A stretch of DNA of 64,000 nt, from positions 1-64,000 of the forward strand of contig NZ_CVST01000040.1 in assembly GCF_001180225.1 (NCBI RefSeq), read 5' to 3'. Position numbers and translations under genes: made by a program. This DNA comes from Candidatus Pelagibacter communis (lineage in GTDB: Bacteria; Pseudomonadota; Alphaproteobacteria; Pelagibacterales; Pelagibacteraceae). Shown piece by piece: positions 26,357-37,900 of this stretch. The number at the start of each line of letters is the position of its first letter. Position 1 is the stretch's first letter. Below the pieces are notes generated by a model. It was not told the origin of the DNA, made no database searches, and saw only the letters and a program-made list of their open reading frames with translations.

Positions 26357-26869
26357 ATGTCTATCGAACAAAAAATTAATGGAAATGTAGGAAAATTGTT
26401 TGTTACTGGTGAAGTTGATTTAGATAGTTCACCCGAATTAAGAGATAATATAAAAGATTTAATTGATAATGTTAAGACAATTGAAGTTCAGCTGTCAAAG
26501 GTGAACTACATAGACTCTTCAGGTATAGCTGCATTAGTTGAAGGTATGCAACTTTCAAAAAGTAAATCAAAAGAATTTTTTCTAACTGATGTGAGCAATG
26601 AGGTCATGAAAGTAATTAAATTAGCTCACTTAGATAAAATTTTTAAAATTAAAAATGTAACTGGTACAAATGCAGCTGAAGTAAGTTCAGAGCCAGAAAC
26701 AGTTCAAGAACCTGAACCTCAAGCAAGTGAAAACGTGGATCTTGCTCCAAACGAAGAACCTCAGCAACAATCTGAGAATGCAGAAACAGAAAACAAAGAA
26801 ACTGAGGAAACAAACCCTAGCATCAAAAGAGATGATGACGATGGAGATAAAATAAAATTTAAAAGGTAA
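26357..26869 (+). CDS. STAS-domain protein with long acidic tail
   Basis: Residues 1-100 form a STAS domain with intact phosphorylation motif YIDSSGIAAL (S54/S55) and the same layout as the STAS protein encoded at 13039. Residues 105-170 are a Glu/Pro/Gln-rich tail ending KRDDDDGDKIKFKR, unusual for a stand-alone anti-sigma antagonist. The stop codon abuts the GTG start of the prepilin peptidase gene, so the two are almost certainly translated from one message. This places a partner-switch component directly with pilus biogenesis. Confidence 0.88.
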   Translation: MSIEQKINGNVGKLFVTGEVDLDSSPELRDNIKDLIDNVKTIEVQLSKVNYIDSSGIAALVEGMQLSKSKSKEFFLTDVSNEVMKVIKLAHLDKIFKIKNVTGTNAAEVSSEPETVQEPEPQASENVDLAPNEEPQQQSENAETENKETEETNPSIKRDDDDGDKIKFKR

Positions 26870-27625
26870 GTGCTTACCCTTTCTCTGTTTATTATTGGAT
26901 CAATCTTTGGTAGTTTTTATAATGTCTGTATTTATAGACTTCCTAATGATTTAGATGTTGTCGCAAAACGATCATTTTGCACAACTTGTAAATATAAAAT
27001 ACCTTTTTATCTCAATGTTCCAATCATCTCATACATAGCTAATCTTGGTGAATGTAGAAATTGCAAAAGTAAAATAAGTGTAAGTTATCTTATAGTAGAG
27101 ATTTTAACGGCATGCTTATTTGTCTACGCTTATAGTTTACACGGAATTAGTTTTAAAACTTTAGCTTATATTATTTTTTATTCAGGTTTATTAATAATTT
27201 TTTTTACTGATTTTAAATATTATTTAATTTTAGATAAAATCACAATTCCACTTTCTGTTCTTGGGTTAGTTTTAACTTTTTTCAAGTTTAATCCTTTTGA
27301 TGTGAGTATATTAAGCTCTATCATTGGCGGGATAGTTGGCTATTTAATTATTTATATTATTAGATTTTTATTCTTTAAAATTAGAAAAGTTGAAGGTATG
27401 GGGTTAGGAGATGCAAAATTATTTTTAATGGTTGGTATTTGGCTTGGAATAAAATCAATTTATTTAATTTTAGCAAGCTCAGCAATTACTGGGGCTATTG
27501 TTGGTCTAATGATTATTTATATTTACAAAAAAGATAAAGATTTTCAAATTCCATACGGGTGTTTTATTGTCATAGCTTCAGCACTTTATCCATATCTAGG
27601 ATCAGTCTTTTATAATTGGATTTAA
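26870..27625 (+). CDS. pilD: Prepilin peptidase / N-methyltransferase PilD
   Basis: This integral-membrane aspartic protease cleaves type IV prepilin leaders and methylates the new N-terminus. It has the N-terminal GSFYNVCIYRLP signature, the two CxxC pairs of the methyltransferase loop (C37/C40 and C62/C65), about seven membrane helices, and the catalytic aspartates D114 (FTDFKYYLILD) and D180 in the GMGLGDAK motif. At 251 residues it is complete. The start is GTG directly after the STAS gene stop. Likely substrates are the two pilins at 13378 and 19754 and the four minor pilins at 44835-55637. It is not located in the main pilus operon. Confidence 0.96.
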   Translation: MLTLSLFIIGSIFGSFYNVCIYRLPNDLDVVAKRSFCTTCKYKIPFYLNVPIISYIANLGECRNCKSKISVSYLIVEILTACLFVYAYSLHGISFKTLAYIIFYSGLLIIFFTDFKYYLILDKITIPLSVLGLVLTFFKFNPFDVSILSSIIGGIVGYLIIYIIRFLFFKIRKVEGMGLGDAKLFLMVGIWLGIKSIYLILASSAITGAIVGLMIIYIYKKDKDFQIPYGCFIVIASALYPYLGSVFYNWI

Positions 27626-27658
27626 AGATATATTGTTAGATAACTGATTCGTTTAAAA

Positions 27659-29356
27659 ATGAATAAATCTCTTGTTGCTCAAAACATAAAAAAAAATTAT
27701 CAATTATTAGACAATAGACAATATGGTCTGGCTGAACAGAATGCATGCAATTTATTAAAACATGATCCTAACAATCATGAAATTTATAATTTAATAGGAG
27801 ATATTCATTATAAACAAAACAATTTTGATAAATCTATTTGGTATTATCTTTCTTCACTAGATAGGAACTTTGATCGTAAAGCTCTTAATAGATTGGGTAC
27901 AAATATTTTTTTATTAAACAATAATTCTGCTGCTGAAAAAGTTTTAACAAACCTTTTGGCTCATGATCCTACTTATGTTGATGGTTACTTAAGTTTAGGT
28001 CTAGTATATGAACAAAGTAAAAACTTAGAAAAAGCGGTAGAATGTTATAAGGCTGTAATCAAAATAGATCCTAAAGAAATAAAGGCATATTTAAGTCTTG
28101 CAACTTTATACAAACAAGATCAAAAATATGATGAAGCAATAAAAGTTTATCAACAAGGCCTTATAAATAATCCAAGTAATCATTTCATTTTAAGTAACCT
28201 TGGGAACTTATTCTATCTTCAGCATAAATACGAAGATGCAATAATCTGTCATCAAAGAGCAATTAAGGCTAAACCAGACTCACATGTAGTACATTTCAAT
28301 TTTGCAAATACTTTATTAAACGCTGGAAAATATTCTGAGGCAATTGAAATGTATAGAAAAACAATTGAACTTAATCCTAACTTTAATAAATCAAAAATTA
28401 ATTTAGGAACTACTCTTTTATCAATGTCAAATTTTGAAGAAGGTTTTAAAGAATATCATCATAGAATATATGAAGATAAAAATTTTAAATCAGTACTTCA
28501 TAAAAAAAATTTAATTTGGAATGGTCAAAATATTGAGAATAAAAAAATTCTTATTATCGCAGAAAATGGATTAGGTAATACTTTACAATTTTCGAGATAT
28601 CTTGAAACATTAAGCCAACTAAATTGTAAAATTATATTCCAGTGCCAAGAAGAACTGCATCATTTTTTTGAGGATATGGTTTTTATAGAAGAAATTATTT
28701 CTAATGAAAGTGAATATGATGATTATGATTATTGGATACCCTTACAAAATTTAATCTATTTACTTACACCAGATCTTAATAGCAATTGTCCTTTTCCATC
28801 ACCTCTAAAAATAAATGATAATAAACTTCTGGAATGGGAAACTCTTATCGAAGTAAATGATAATGTGAAAATTGGTTTAAATTGGCAAGGTAGCAGTTTA
28901 AATCCTAGAGTTGCTAATAACTCAGTTTCTTTAAATAGTTTTAAGAGCATTGTTAAGAATCCATTAGCTACATTCATAAATTTGCAAAAAGGCAACGCTG
29001 TTTCCGAAATTGAAAAATTTCAGTTGGAAGAACACATTGTAAATTATGATTTACTAATGGATACAGGATCAAAAAAATTTGTAGATACAGCTGCAATTAT
29101 AAAATATTTAGATCTAGTTATTACAACTGACACCTCAATTGCTCACTTGGCTGGAACACTTGGTACTCAAACTTGGTTATTACTTCCAAAAGTTTCTGAT
29201 TGGCGATGGTTAAATTCTAAAGATGAAACTATTTGGTATGACAATTTTAGAATTTATCGCCAAAAAATACAGGGAGACTGGTCGGATGTATTTTCAAGGG
29301 TGGAAAAAGATTGCCAAGAGCTAATTAAAAATATCAGTGATTTAAGAAAATCTTAA
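27659..29356 (+). CDS. TPR protein with C-terminal glycosyltransferase-like domain
   Basis: The 565-residue cytoplasmic protein has about seven tetratricopeptide repeats (residues 10-270; e.g. LGLVYEQSKNLEKAVECYKA and LGNLFYLQHKYEDAIICHQRA) and then a GT-B-like domain related to glycosyltransferase families 9/41 (NVKIGLNWQGS, DLVITTDTSIAHLAGTLGTQTWLLLP, VSDWRWL, FRIYRQ). Proteins with this layout are widespread in alphaproteobacteria and may glycosylate proteins or glycans, but the substrate is not known. It follows pilD after 33 bases and ends with a four-base overlap with the convergent zinc peptidase gene. Confidence 0.8.
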   Translation: MNKSLVAQNIKKNYQLLDNRQYGLAEQNACNLLKHDPNNHEIYNLIGDIHYKQNNFDKSIWYYLSSLDRNFDRKALNRLGTNIFLLNNNSAAEKVLTNLLAHDPTYVDGYLSLGLVYEQSKNLEKAVECYKAVIKIDPKEIKAYLSLATLYKQDQKYDEAIKVYQQGLINNPSNHFILSNLGNLFYLQHKYEDAIICHQRAIKAKPDSHVVHFNFANTLLNAGKYSEAIEMYRKTIELNPNFNKSKINLGTTLLSMSNFEEGFKEYHHRIYEDKNFKSVLHKKNLIWNGQNIENKKILIIAENGLGNTLQFSRYLETLSQLNCKIIFQCQEELHHFFEDMVFIEEIISNESEYDDYDYWIPLQNLIYLLTPDLNSNCPFPSPLKINDNKLLEWETLIEVNDNVKIGLNWQGSSLNPRVANNSVSLNSFKSIVKNPLATFINLQKGNAVSEIEKFQLEEHIVNYDLLMDTGSKKFVDTAAIIKYLDLVITTDTSIAHLAGTLGTQTWLLLPKVSDWRWLNSKDETIWYDNFRIYRQKIQGDWSDVFSRVEKDCQELIKNISDLRKS

Positions 29357-30417
29357 TTTAATTTTTTCCAAAAACTTTTATCTATTTCTTTAGAAATTCC
29401 TTTAAGTCTTGAAATCATTAGTTTTGATTTCTTTAATAATATTTCATCCTTAGCAATGGCTTTTTTAAATTCTTTATGTTGAGCTACCATAAAAGCAAAT
29501 AATTCTGCTTTATCTTCTGCAGAATTATTTCTAGCATAACCTGAAATAAAACCTTCAACAGATGTATCTATTCCAATACCCCCTGTTATTAAATCATTAG
29601 AATAGTCTACTTTGTTTATTTTTTCCCAAGCTTCATCTAATTGCATTAAAGATAATTTAGAATCGATTATGTGATAAAATTCGTGATGGAACAAAATTCT
29701 AATATAATCTTTTTTTGCTTTTGAATTTTTAATTTTATTAACCGCTGACAAGTTCAAATAAAAAACTCCAGGTGATTGATCGACATGTCCTGGTGCCAAT
29801 CCACCTGGCTCAAATCCTAATGATTTGTCAGTTATTTTTTCACAAATCATTACATATTTTAGTCCTGAATTTTTTAAGAAAGATGCCGGATAAACATTTA
29901 TTTCTTTTACAAGATTATTAATAACATCTTTATAATTTGACTTTGTTTGACCACAAAAAAAATCATTTTTGTTTTTAAAGTTTTCAGTACTAATTAAGAT
30001 ATCTATCCCTTTAGAAGAAAATTTTTTTTTTGATTTAATATGTTCACCCAAAACTTTTAAACTTGATTTTGATTTAATATATTTTGCGTATCTATTGTAT
30101 TTAGGATTTTTCTTAAGTGTTCTAAATCGCACAAGACATTCAATCTCGCCATCACTTTTACAATTTTTTAAAGCTTTTTGATCTAATTCATATTGAGATA
30201 AGGTCCCCCAGCTAGTGTATAATCTTCCAGAAACAGCTTCGACTATACTTCCCTTAAATTTTTTATTTGTTTTTCTATTCTCTTTTATCGTGGATATATA
30301 TTTTTTTACAAATTCTGTTCTTTCCTTGTAAGCTTGTCTTACCTCAGGAGTAATATTACCAGCGTATAATTGATTATGAACAAAGACACTTAGTATGAGA
30401 ATAACAAAAATTCTCAT
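29353..30417 (-). CDS. Secreted zinc metallopeptidase (gluzincin-like)
   Basis: The 354-residue protein has a signal peptide (MRIFVILILSVFVHNQLYAG). The zincin motif H245-E246-F-Y-H249 sits in LFHHEFYHIID, and about 50 residues later NNSAEDKAELFAF supplies E301 or E305 as the third ligand in an ExxAE arrangement typical of gluzincins. Upstream, GGLAPGHVDQSPGVFYLNL forms a likely substrate-groove strand. I do not recognise a named family; it resembles putative zinc-binding metallopeptidases of bacterial envelopes. Its ATG overlaps the stop of the preceding exported-protein gene, so the two probably work together. Confidence 0.7.
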   Translation of the reverse strand: MRIFVILILSVFVHNQLYAGNITPEVRQAYKERTEFVKKYISTIKENRKTNKKFKGSIVEAVSGRLYTSWGTLSQYELDQKALKNCKSDGEIECLVRFRTLKKNPKYNRYAKYIKSKSSLKVLGEHIKSKKKFSSKGIDILISTENFKNKNDFFCGQTKSNYKDVINNLVKEINVYPASFLKNSGLKYVMICEKITDKSLGFEPGGLAPGHVDQSPGVFYLNLSAVNKIKNSKAKKDYIRILFHHEFYHIIDSKLSLMQLDEAWEKINKVDYSNDLITGGIGIDTSVEGFISGYARNNSAEDKAELFAFMVAQHKEFKKAIAKDEILLKKSKLMISRLKGISKEIDKSFWKKLN

Positions 30418-31049
30418 TAAACATTTTTGAAAAATTTAATACTAAAACTAGATGATATATCTCTAAATTGTTCATCATAACAAGAAGCAAAGATTTCAAT
30501 ACTATTTTTTTGAGGAGCATCAGTTAATACGAAATTTAATGAATTATCTTTAGGTTCTTTTTCGATTAAATCATAACTATTAAAATAATCTTTCCAAAGA
30601 GAAATCTTCTCTTTGCACTTATTTAGGTCACCTTGTCTTTTATTATTAAATGCAATTATTGAATAAACTTGATTTTGAGAATTTGTGTAAAAGTAATAAT
30701 TGTTAAAATGATTTGATAATTTATTTGGCTCTACTTTAAAACATTTTCCCTCTGCAAGATTGTTTTCACACTCACCAATTATATTTAATTGATCCCTATT
30801 AAGTTCAGCTAAAAAAAACTGATTGAATATTTTCTCTAGCCTATTTTTAGGAAGTACAACTTCTGTATTTTTTGGTTTCAATAATTCAGTAATATTTGAA
30901 ACATCCAAACCTTCTTTTTCAGTGGGTTTTTCATCAAACATTTCTTCTGGCTTTTTTTGTTCTTCTCCAGGTAAATCTCCAGGCTCGCCTGAATACAAAA
31001 AAGAAGATAAAAAAAATAAAATTAAAAGTGTTTGAATTATTAGTTTCAT
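30417..31049 (-). CDS. Exported protein of unknown function
   Basis: The 210-residue protein has a signal sequence (about 20 residues, ending near LYSG), a charged low-complexity linker (PGEEQKKPEEMFDEKPTEKEG), and a folded part from about residue 60 with two to four cysteines (IGECENNLAEGKCFKV, NKCKEK, ASCYDEQF) that could form disulfides in the periplasm. No family is recognised. It precedes the zinc peptidase gene with a one-base stop/start overlap, so a partner, pro-domain or inhibitor role is conceivable but not shown. Confidence 0.7.
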   Translation of the reverse strand: MKLIIQTLLILFFLSSFLYSGEPGDLPGEEQKKPEEMFDEKPTEKEGLDVSNITELLKPKNTEVVLPKNRLEKIFNQFFLAELNRDQLNIIGECENNLAEGKCFKVEPNKLSNHFNNYYFYTNSQNQVYSIIAFNNKRQGDLNKCKEKISLWKDYFNSYDLIEKEPKDNSLNFVLTDAPQKNSIEIFASCYDEQFRDISSSFSIKFFKNV

Positions 31050-31100
31050 TTAAATAAAAAGATCTTAAATTAATTTTTAACTATAATTCAATAGAAATCA

Positions 31101-31937
31101 ATGAGTGAAGATCTCGAAAAAAACCTGAATGAAATAAATAGATTACCTGGACTAAAAAAAGTAAAGGAAGAAGTTAAAAGCTTATTAGCTTTTCTTCAAA
31201 ATTCTAAAGATAGAAAAGAGCAAGGTTTAGGTGATGCAATGCCACTTACCTACCACTTAATTTTTTCTGGCAATCCAGGAACTGGAAAAACGACAGTGGC
31301 GAGACTTTTAGCTAATATTTACAGAGATCTAGGCATCATTGCCGGAGGAAAACTAATAGAGGTAACCAGAAGTGATTTGGTTGTTGCAGAAAAAGGCAAA
31401 ACAGCAGAAAGAGCGGCAGAAAAATTTAATCAAGCAATAGACAATGTTTTATTTATTGATGAAGCTTATACATTGTCAAATAAAGACGACCCAAACGATA
31501 ATGGTCAAGAAGCAATTGACGAATTGCTGAAATTTATGGAGGATTATAGGGACAGATTAATAGTGATCGTAGCTGGTTATGAAAATAATATGAAACAATT
31601 CATATCATCAAATGCTGGTCTCGCGTCACGTTTTAAAAGAAATATAATTTTCGAAAATTACAATGATTTAGAGTTGTACCAAATTTTCTACAAGCTTTGT
31701 CGAGATAACAAATACATGATTGCAAATGATGCAAGTGCTTCAATTAAAAACTCTTGTAATAAAATTATAGAAATAACTGGCGAGCGTTATTCTAATGGAA
31801 GAGATATAAGAAGGTTTTTTGAAAGCTGTATTCAAATTCAGTCCGTAAGACTAAATAAGAAAGAAAATAAAACAAAACTAGATTTAATGATGATAAAAAA
31901 AGAAGATATTGAAAATACCATCAATAATTTTTCTTAA
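31101..31937 (+). CDS. CbbX/SpoVK-type AAA+ ATPase
   Basis: The 278-residue protein has the compact single-module AAA+ form of the CbbX/SpoVK group: LPGLKKVKEEVKSLL at the start, Walker A SGNPGTGKTT (residues 56-65), the pore-loop region EVTRSDLVVAEKGKTAERA, Walker B NVLFIDEAYTL (D119/E120), a GYE sensor motif, and arginines in LASRFKRNI and SNGRDIRRFFE. CbbX remodels Rubisco in some bacteria, but no Rubisco genes are in view, so a different remodelling target is likely. It is a single gene, divergent from the exported-protein/peptidase pair, and overlaps the end of the autotransporter gene by four bases. Confidence 0.88.
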   Translation: MSEDLEKNLNEINRLPGLKKVKEEVKSLLAFLQNSKDRKEQGLGDAMPLTYHLIFSGNPGTGKTTVARLLANIYRDLGIIAGGKLIEVTRSDLVVAEKGKTAERAAEKFNQAIDNVLFIDEAYTLSNKDDPNDNGQEAIDELLKFMEDYRDRLIVIVAGYENNMKQFISSNAGLASRFKRNIIFENYNDLELYQIFYKLCRDNKYMIANDASASIKNSCNKIIEITGERYSNGRDIRRFFESCIQIQSVRLNKKENKTKLDLMMIKKEDIENTINNFS

Positions 31938-34900
31938 CCTATAATTCTCGATTTATATCGATAAGTAATAAATCTTCTAATAATTTCATAAAAAAGAACG
32001 ATTATCGCTATAAAAGTTACGATTGGTATGTAACTTAAAATTTTAAGATATCTTGAATATAAAATCTCAATGGCAGATCTCTCATCCATCTGAATATCAT
32101 GCAACCTACTAGCAATTAAATGCACTTTAGGATCTTTTAGCTGAGAACATTTATCTAATATTTGATATAATTGTAATTTATCGTAGTAATTAATTAGTTC
32201 TTTTAGATTTTGTTCAACTGCATAACAATTTGCAAATAAATTATTATAAACGTCATCTAAAGTTAGATCTCTTTTAGATGAATTTCTCATTTCATTATTT
32301 AAACTAATATATATTTCTTCTACTTCTTCTTTTGTTGGATTTTCTTTTAAAACTATTTCAATATTTTTTTCAAAATTTTCGATTTTGTCTTTAACATCAT
32401 TGTTTATATTTTGATCTGGGAAAGTTGCTACAATTTTTTCATCTTTTCCTATTTCGTTATCACTCAATATGACTTTGTTATTCTGTCCTACATCTTTCTC
32501 AAATGTAATAGGAGGATCTTTTTTTGAAACTACTTTAGTATGTTCATCATTATCCTTTTTATCTTGATCAGAGTTAGTAGGTATATCTTTTTTAGCTATC
32601 ACACTTGGTATTCTTCCTTTTGCAAATTCACCGAAGAATTTTCTAAATGTTATTGAAAAAATATTAGAGCTAATGTCTTCTTTTGTATTTTCTAACAAAA
32701 ACGCATTGGCCATTAGACTTGTGTTGTTATCTTTGTTAAGAAAATTGTACCCTACCCCTAAAGAATAGTAGTTTTCCTTATCTCTTGGTAAATCGTGATT
32801 AAAAGTAGAGCCTGATGCAAATCTTGCCTTGTTTTCTGTTCCTTCGATAAAATAGTCTCTAGATACAAAAGCTGCTAATTCCAATTGGCTTAATTTATTA
32901 TCTTTCTCTGAAAAGTTTTTTGATACTGAAATTCCAACCTCAGGTTTAATAATAAAAAGATCTTCATTATCAACTGACAATGCCAAATCACCACCTGTTT
33001 CTTTTGTGTCTCCCTTAAAAATATAGCTATAATTTATTTTAGCAGATGGAGAGATTTTATATCCATCAAAGTCATACTTTGCTATATGCTGAGCTTCTAA
33101 ATTTAAACCAACATCATAAAAGTCAGATTTATACTTATCATCTACAGAAGTTCCAAATACTGATACATTTCTGTTACTGTTGGTCTTAGAGACAAATGCG
33201 CTACCTAACAAATTAAATGCATAATCTTCGTCGTCAATTTGCTTAAACATTGAAGCGTGCATTGAATAAATTTCTGCATCCCCATAACTATCATTATAAG
33301 TTGTATCAGTTTTTGAAAGTCCAATTGAATAACCATCAAAATTTATCTCGTCTTTCTTAAATTGCTCTCCAAACAATATTCCAGTCGTATCAGAATTATA
33401 TCCGGTGTAGCCTTCACCAATATTATCTCTTTTAGTGTTTGTTCCAAAAGTTCTCAAAAATGAGGCACTATCATCTGACTCGAACCTTTCAAAAAATGAT
33501 TTGTTTTTATTATTTTTTATAAAACCTAAAACTGATACATCACTATAATCGTAGTATTCACTATATCTTTTTTTATCTCCATACAAACCTTGGTCTTGTA
33601 ATGATGCTAAAGTAAGCTCGTTAGCTGTTGAGGTAAAATTTGATACAAAAGTTGTATTTGAAAGAGAAGTTGTATTTGCTACAGCTCTATTAAAATAATT
33701 ATGATTAGTATTTGATTGAATAGATGATGTTGCAATAACAGTTCCTTTTAATTTATCTAATTCAGTATTTACAGAAGAAACTGTTGCGCTATCCAAAACA
33801 TCTTTAACCTCTTTTAATTTCCCAGTAGTTGCGTTGTCAAATACTTTTGCAATATCTTTTGATGATGAAACTGTTGTCGTGCAATTTATGTTACATGTAC
33901 TAGCTGCTTCAGTAATTTGTAAAGAAACAGTTTTAGCCGAAGTATTATAGACAATATCCCAAGTAGCATCATTAAGATTACTCTCGTTATTCATTGTCTC
34001 TGTTGAAAAAGTTCCATTAAATGTTCCACCACCAGAAGCATCTACAATTGTATGTGTCACATCTGAGTAAGTGGTATCTTCAGGGTATAAAGAAATAGTT
34101 CCGGCAAGTTCAGTATTTCCATTAATTACAATCTTGTCTGCTGTAGTTGAATTAAATTCTATGTTTGTAGTATCGTCTGCAGATAGCGTTAAGTTACCAG
34201 TTATAGTAAGAGTACCTATGCTATTTCCAGGTGCTAAAGTACCTGCGGTAGATAAAAATGTAACATTACGCCCTATAACACCACCTCCACTTAATGTACC
34301 TCCCTCTACACTAATATCTCTTGGAATAATGGTATTTGATCCATCGCTTGCAGTTCCAACGTATAAAGTCCCTGCGGTTAATGTTGTATCTCCTATGAAA
34401 GTATTTGTTCCTGTTAAAGTCAAATTACCTGAACCAGATTTATTTAGATCTCCTGAACCTGATAATGTTCCAGATAAAGTTTGACTGTTAGATGAACTAA
34501 AAGTTAACGTCCCAGAATTTGATATATTACCAGCGTATGATCCATTATTTAATTGTCCACTTACATCAATTGTACCTGCTGATATAGTCGTATTACCTGA
34601 ATAAGTGTTTGTTCCACTTAAAGTAAGAGTTCCGGAACCTGCTTTTGTTAATCCACCAGATCCTGAAATTACACCAGAAACAGTTTTGTTGTTAGTATCA
34701 CCAGCAGTTAGAACTTGTGAACTTGCTATTTCAATATTTCCAGCTCCTTCTATTGAGGCGACTGTATCAGTTGCATCTACGTCATAAACTGCTCCTGAAG
34801 CAACTGTTACTGCTGTACTATCTGATAAAGTCCCTGAAACAGTTAAAGTTCCAGAGTTAATTGTTGTTACTCCTCCATAGTTATTAGTACCAGATAAAGT

Positions 34901-37900
34901 TAAAGTTCCTGATCCATTTTTTGTTAAAGAACCTTCCCTTGTAATATTTCCTGAAATAATCTGATCACTTGAGGAGCTAAATATTAATGTTGATCTATTA
35001 GTAATGTTTCCAGAATATGATCCACTATCTAATAGTCCACTTACTTCCATTGTACCATTAGAAATAACAATTGCTCCTACGTCAGACCCTGTTCCACTCA
35101 GTGTAAGTTTACCAGTACCAGTTTTATTAAATACTCCTGATCCTGTTATAGTACCTGAAATTTCTTGATCGCTACTATTTCCAGTAGTTAATGTTCGTGA
35201 ACTTGCTATATCAATTGTACCTGCTCCAGCTAATGATGATATAGTATCGCTTGCATCAACATCATAAGTGGCGCCACTTGAAACCGTTACTGCTGTGTTA
35301 TTGTCAAGAGTTCCTGTTACATTTAAAGTTCCAGCACTGATGGTAGTAGTACCGTCGTAACCATTTGATCCTGTTAAAGTTAGGGTGCCACTTCCCAATT
35401 TTGTAAAGTTATAGGAATTCGAACCATCATCTATTGCTGCCATTGATACAGAACTTTGAATAGTTGCGGAAGTATTGCCAGTTAAAGTATTGGTTCCTGA
35501 AAAAGTAGTTGCATTAGAGGCGCCCGTATTACCCAATATAATTGAACTCTGTAAATTTAAGTTTTCATTTATATTGTATGCTGTTGCGTCAGTTGTATAA
35601 AACTTACCACCTGTCATAGTAATCGCACCTGTACCAAAAGCATCATCAGCTCCATACAATAAAGATCCAGACGAAATTGATGTGCCGCCTGAATAAGTGT
35701 TTGAAGTTTCAGAAAAAAGAGTTCCTGATGCTGACATGGAAACACTACCACTATTGATATTAATTCCACCTGCAGTTCTTATCTCTCCACTATTACCTGT
35801 AAATGTTAGATCATAACTATCCGAACCTGATGCTATTGCTTGATCAAATCTTAAATTACTATTTCCAATATTTATAGTAGTATCGGAACCGAGCGTTGTT
35901 GATCCAGTAAGCAAAACTATTCCTGAAGAATTAGTAGTTTGTAAAGCACCTGCTCCACTAACACCTGTCCCATTAAGTACAAGCGCTTCGTTCGCTATTG
36001 TAATACCATCGGTGATTTTTAAAGTAGCTCCATCAGCAATTGTTGTGCCGTTAGTATCAGTACCTAAAGAATATTGATTTGAAATTTCTAAAATACCTGC
36101 ATTTACTGTGATTGTTCCATCATTCTGGTTAGCTCCACCCAAGACTAAAGTACCACTTCCAGATTTAGTCAAATTACCAGAATCTGTAATGATACCATCA
36201 AAAGTCATTGTATTAGATGATGCTACGTCAATTGTGCCATTGCCAGTTAACGTAATTCCTTTATTTGTGCCTAAAGTAAAATCATTTGTAGCACTTAAAG
36301 TTCCACCATTAAAAATTATATTGTCTCCATCTGCACTGCCAGGGGTCGCTCCTAAATTAGCTGAACTTGAAACACTAATTGTTCCATTTGTAATAGTTGT
36401 TGAACCAGAATAGGTATTTGTACCTGAAAGAGTTAAAGTTCCACTACCTGATTTATTTAATGCACCAGTTCCTGAAATTACACCTGCTAAAGTTTGGTTA
36501 GATGAGGAGTTTATTGTAAAAGTACCTGAATTTGCAATTGCACCATCATAATTTCCACTTTCAAGCTGACCTTCAACTGTAATACCTCCTTGGGAAATAG
36601 TTGTATCACCAGTATATGTGTTTGTTCCACTAAGAGTTAATGTGCCAGTTCCAGTTTTTGTAAGTCCTCCAGATCCTTGAATAACACCTGAAAAAGTTTT
36701 GTTTGTAGCATCCCCTGCTGTTAATGTTTGGCTACTTGCAATATCAATTGTTCCAGCTCCTTCAATTGAAGCTACCGTATCACTTGCATCTACGTCATAA
36801 GTAGCACCTGATGCAACGGAAACTGCAGTGCTATTCGACAATGATCCTGTAACAGTTAGGGTTCCATCATTAACTGTTGTGGCACCTGTATAAGTGTTTG
36901 TGCCACTTAAAACTAAGGTTCCATCTCCAGTCTTTGTTAAAGGACCATTTTGACTAATTATACCACCATAACTTAATGTAGTTGATGCATCAGTATTAAT
37001 TGTTCCTCCACTACCAACAACTATAATTCCTTTATTTGAACCTATTGAAAAAGAGTTGGTAGTCTGAAGTGTTCCATTATTTAAAACTATGTTGTTATTT
37101 GTTGCAGAATCAGGTTCTGCACCTAAACTAGACGAGTTTGAAGCAACGACAGTTCCACCTTCAATTGTTGTTTGGCCACTGTAAGTATTTGTTCCTGTGA
37201 GTGTGAGTGTACCAGAACCAGTTTTGGCTAAAATTCCTGTACCTGAAATTGTTCCAGCTAAAGTTTGATTTGAAGATGAATTAATTGTTAATTGACCGGA
37301 ATTAGAAATCGTATTGGTATAATTTCCACTGTCTAATTGTCCTTGAATTTCTAATATGCCAGCTGATATAACTGTTCCACCATCATAAGTATTAGTACCA
37401 GATAAAACTAAAGTTCCTGCACCACTTTTTGTTAGTGTTCCATTCGATACAGCACCTGTAACTGTTGAAGTAACTCCACTAGAAACTGAAAGAGTGTTAG
37501 GATCACTCCCTAAATCAATATTTGAAATAGAATTATTACTGTTTGATGTTAATGTAAAATTTTTATCAGTGAAAGTTATGCCTCCAGACAACGTAAGTAC
37601 TCCTGAATTGGTAGAATTTCCTAATGTACTGGAGTTTTGTACTTGAATTGCATTGGCCAAAGTTCTTGCAGTTGTATTAAATGATGACAATGAACCACCA
37701 TTTAAAATTATTGATCCAGTTCCCAATGTGTTATCACTAGAAACACTTACTGTTCCAGCGCTGATAATAGTTGAAGCTGAAAAATCTGAGATATTAGTAT
37801 CCATGAATACCAAGGTACCATCTCCAGTCTTTGTAATAGTATTGGGATTAGATGCATCAACGTAAGTATCAAGACGATACGTGCCACCTGTTATATTAAA

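Noticed and set aside
31101-31937. AAA protein as Rubisco activase CbbX
   Set aside because: No Rubisco genes occur nearby and the AAA module also fits the broader SpoVK group.
34400-37450. Repeated blocks considered as CRISPR or tandem DNA repeats
   Set aside because: The repeats are protein-level PATR motifs of variable spacing and sequence in one long open frame; there are no uniform repeat/spacer units.
34071-37865. Plus-strand open frames of 60-137 codons opposite the autotransporter gene
   Set aside because: They mirror the repeat structure of the real gene and have no start signals or recognisable products.
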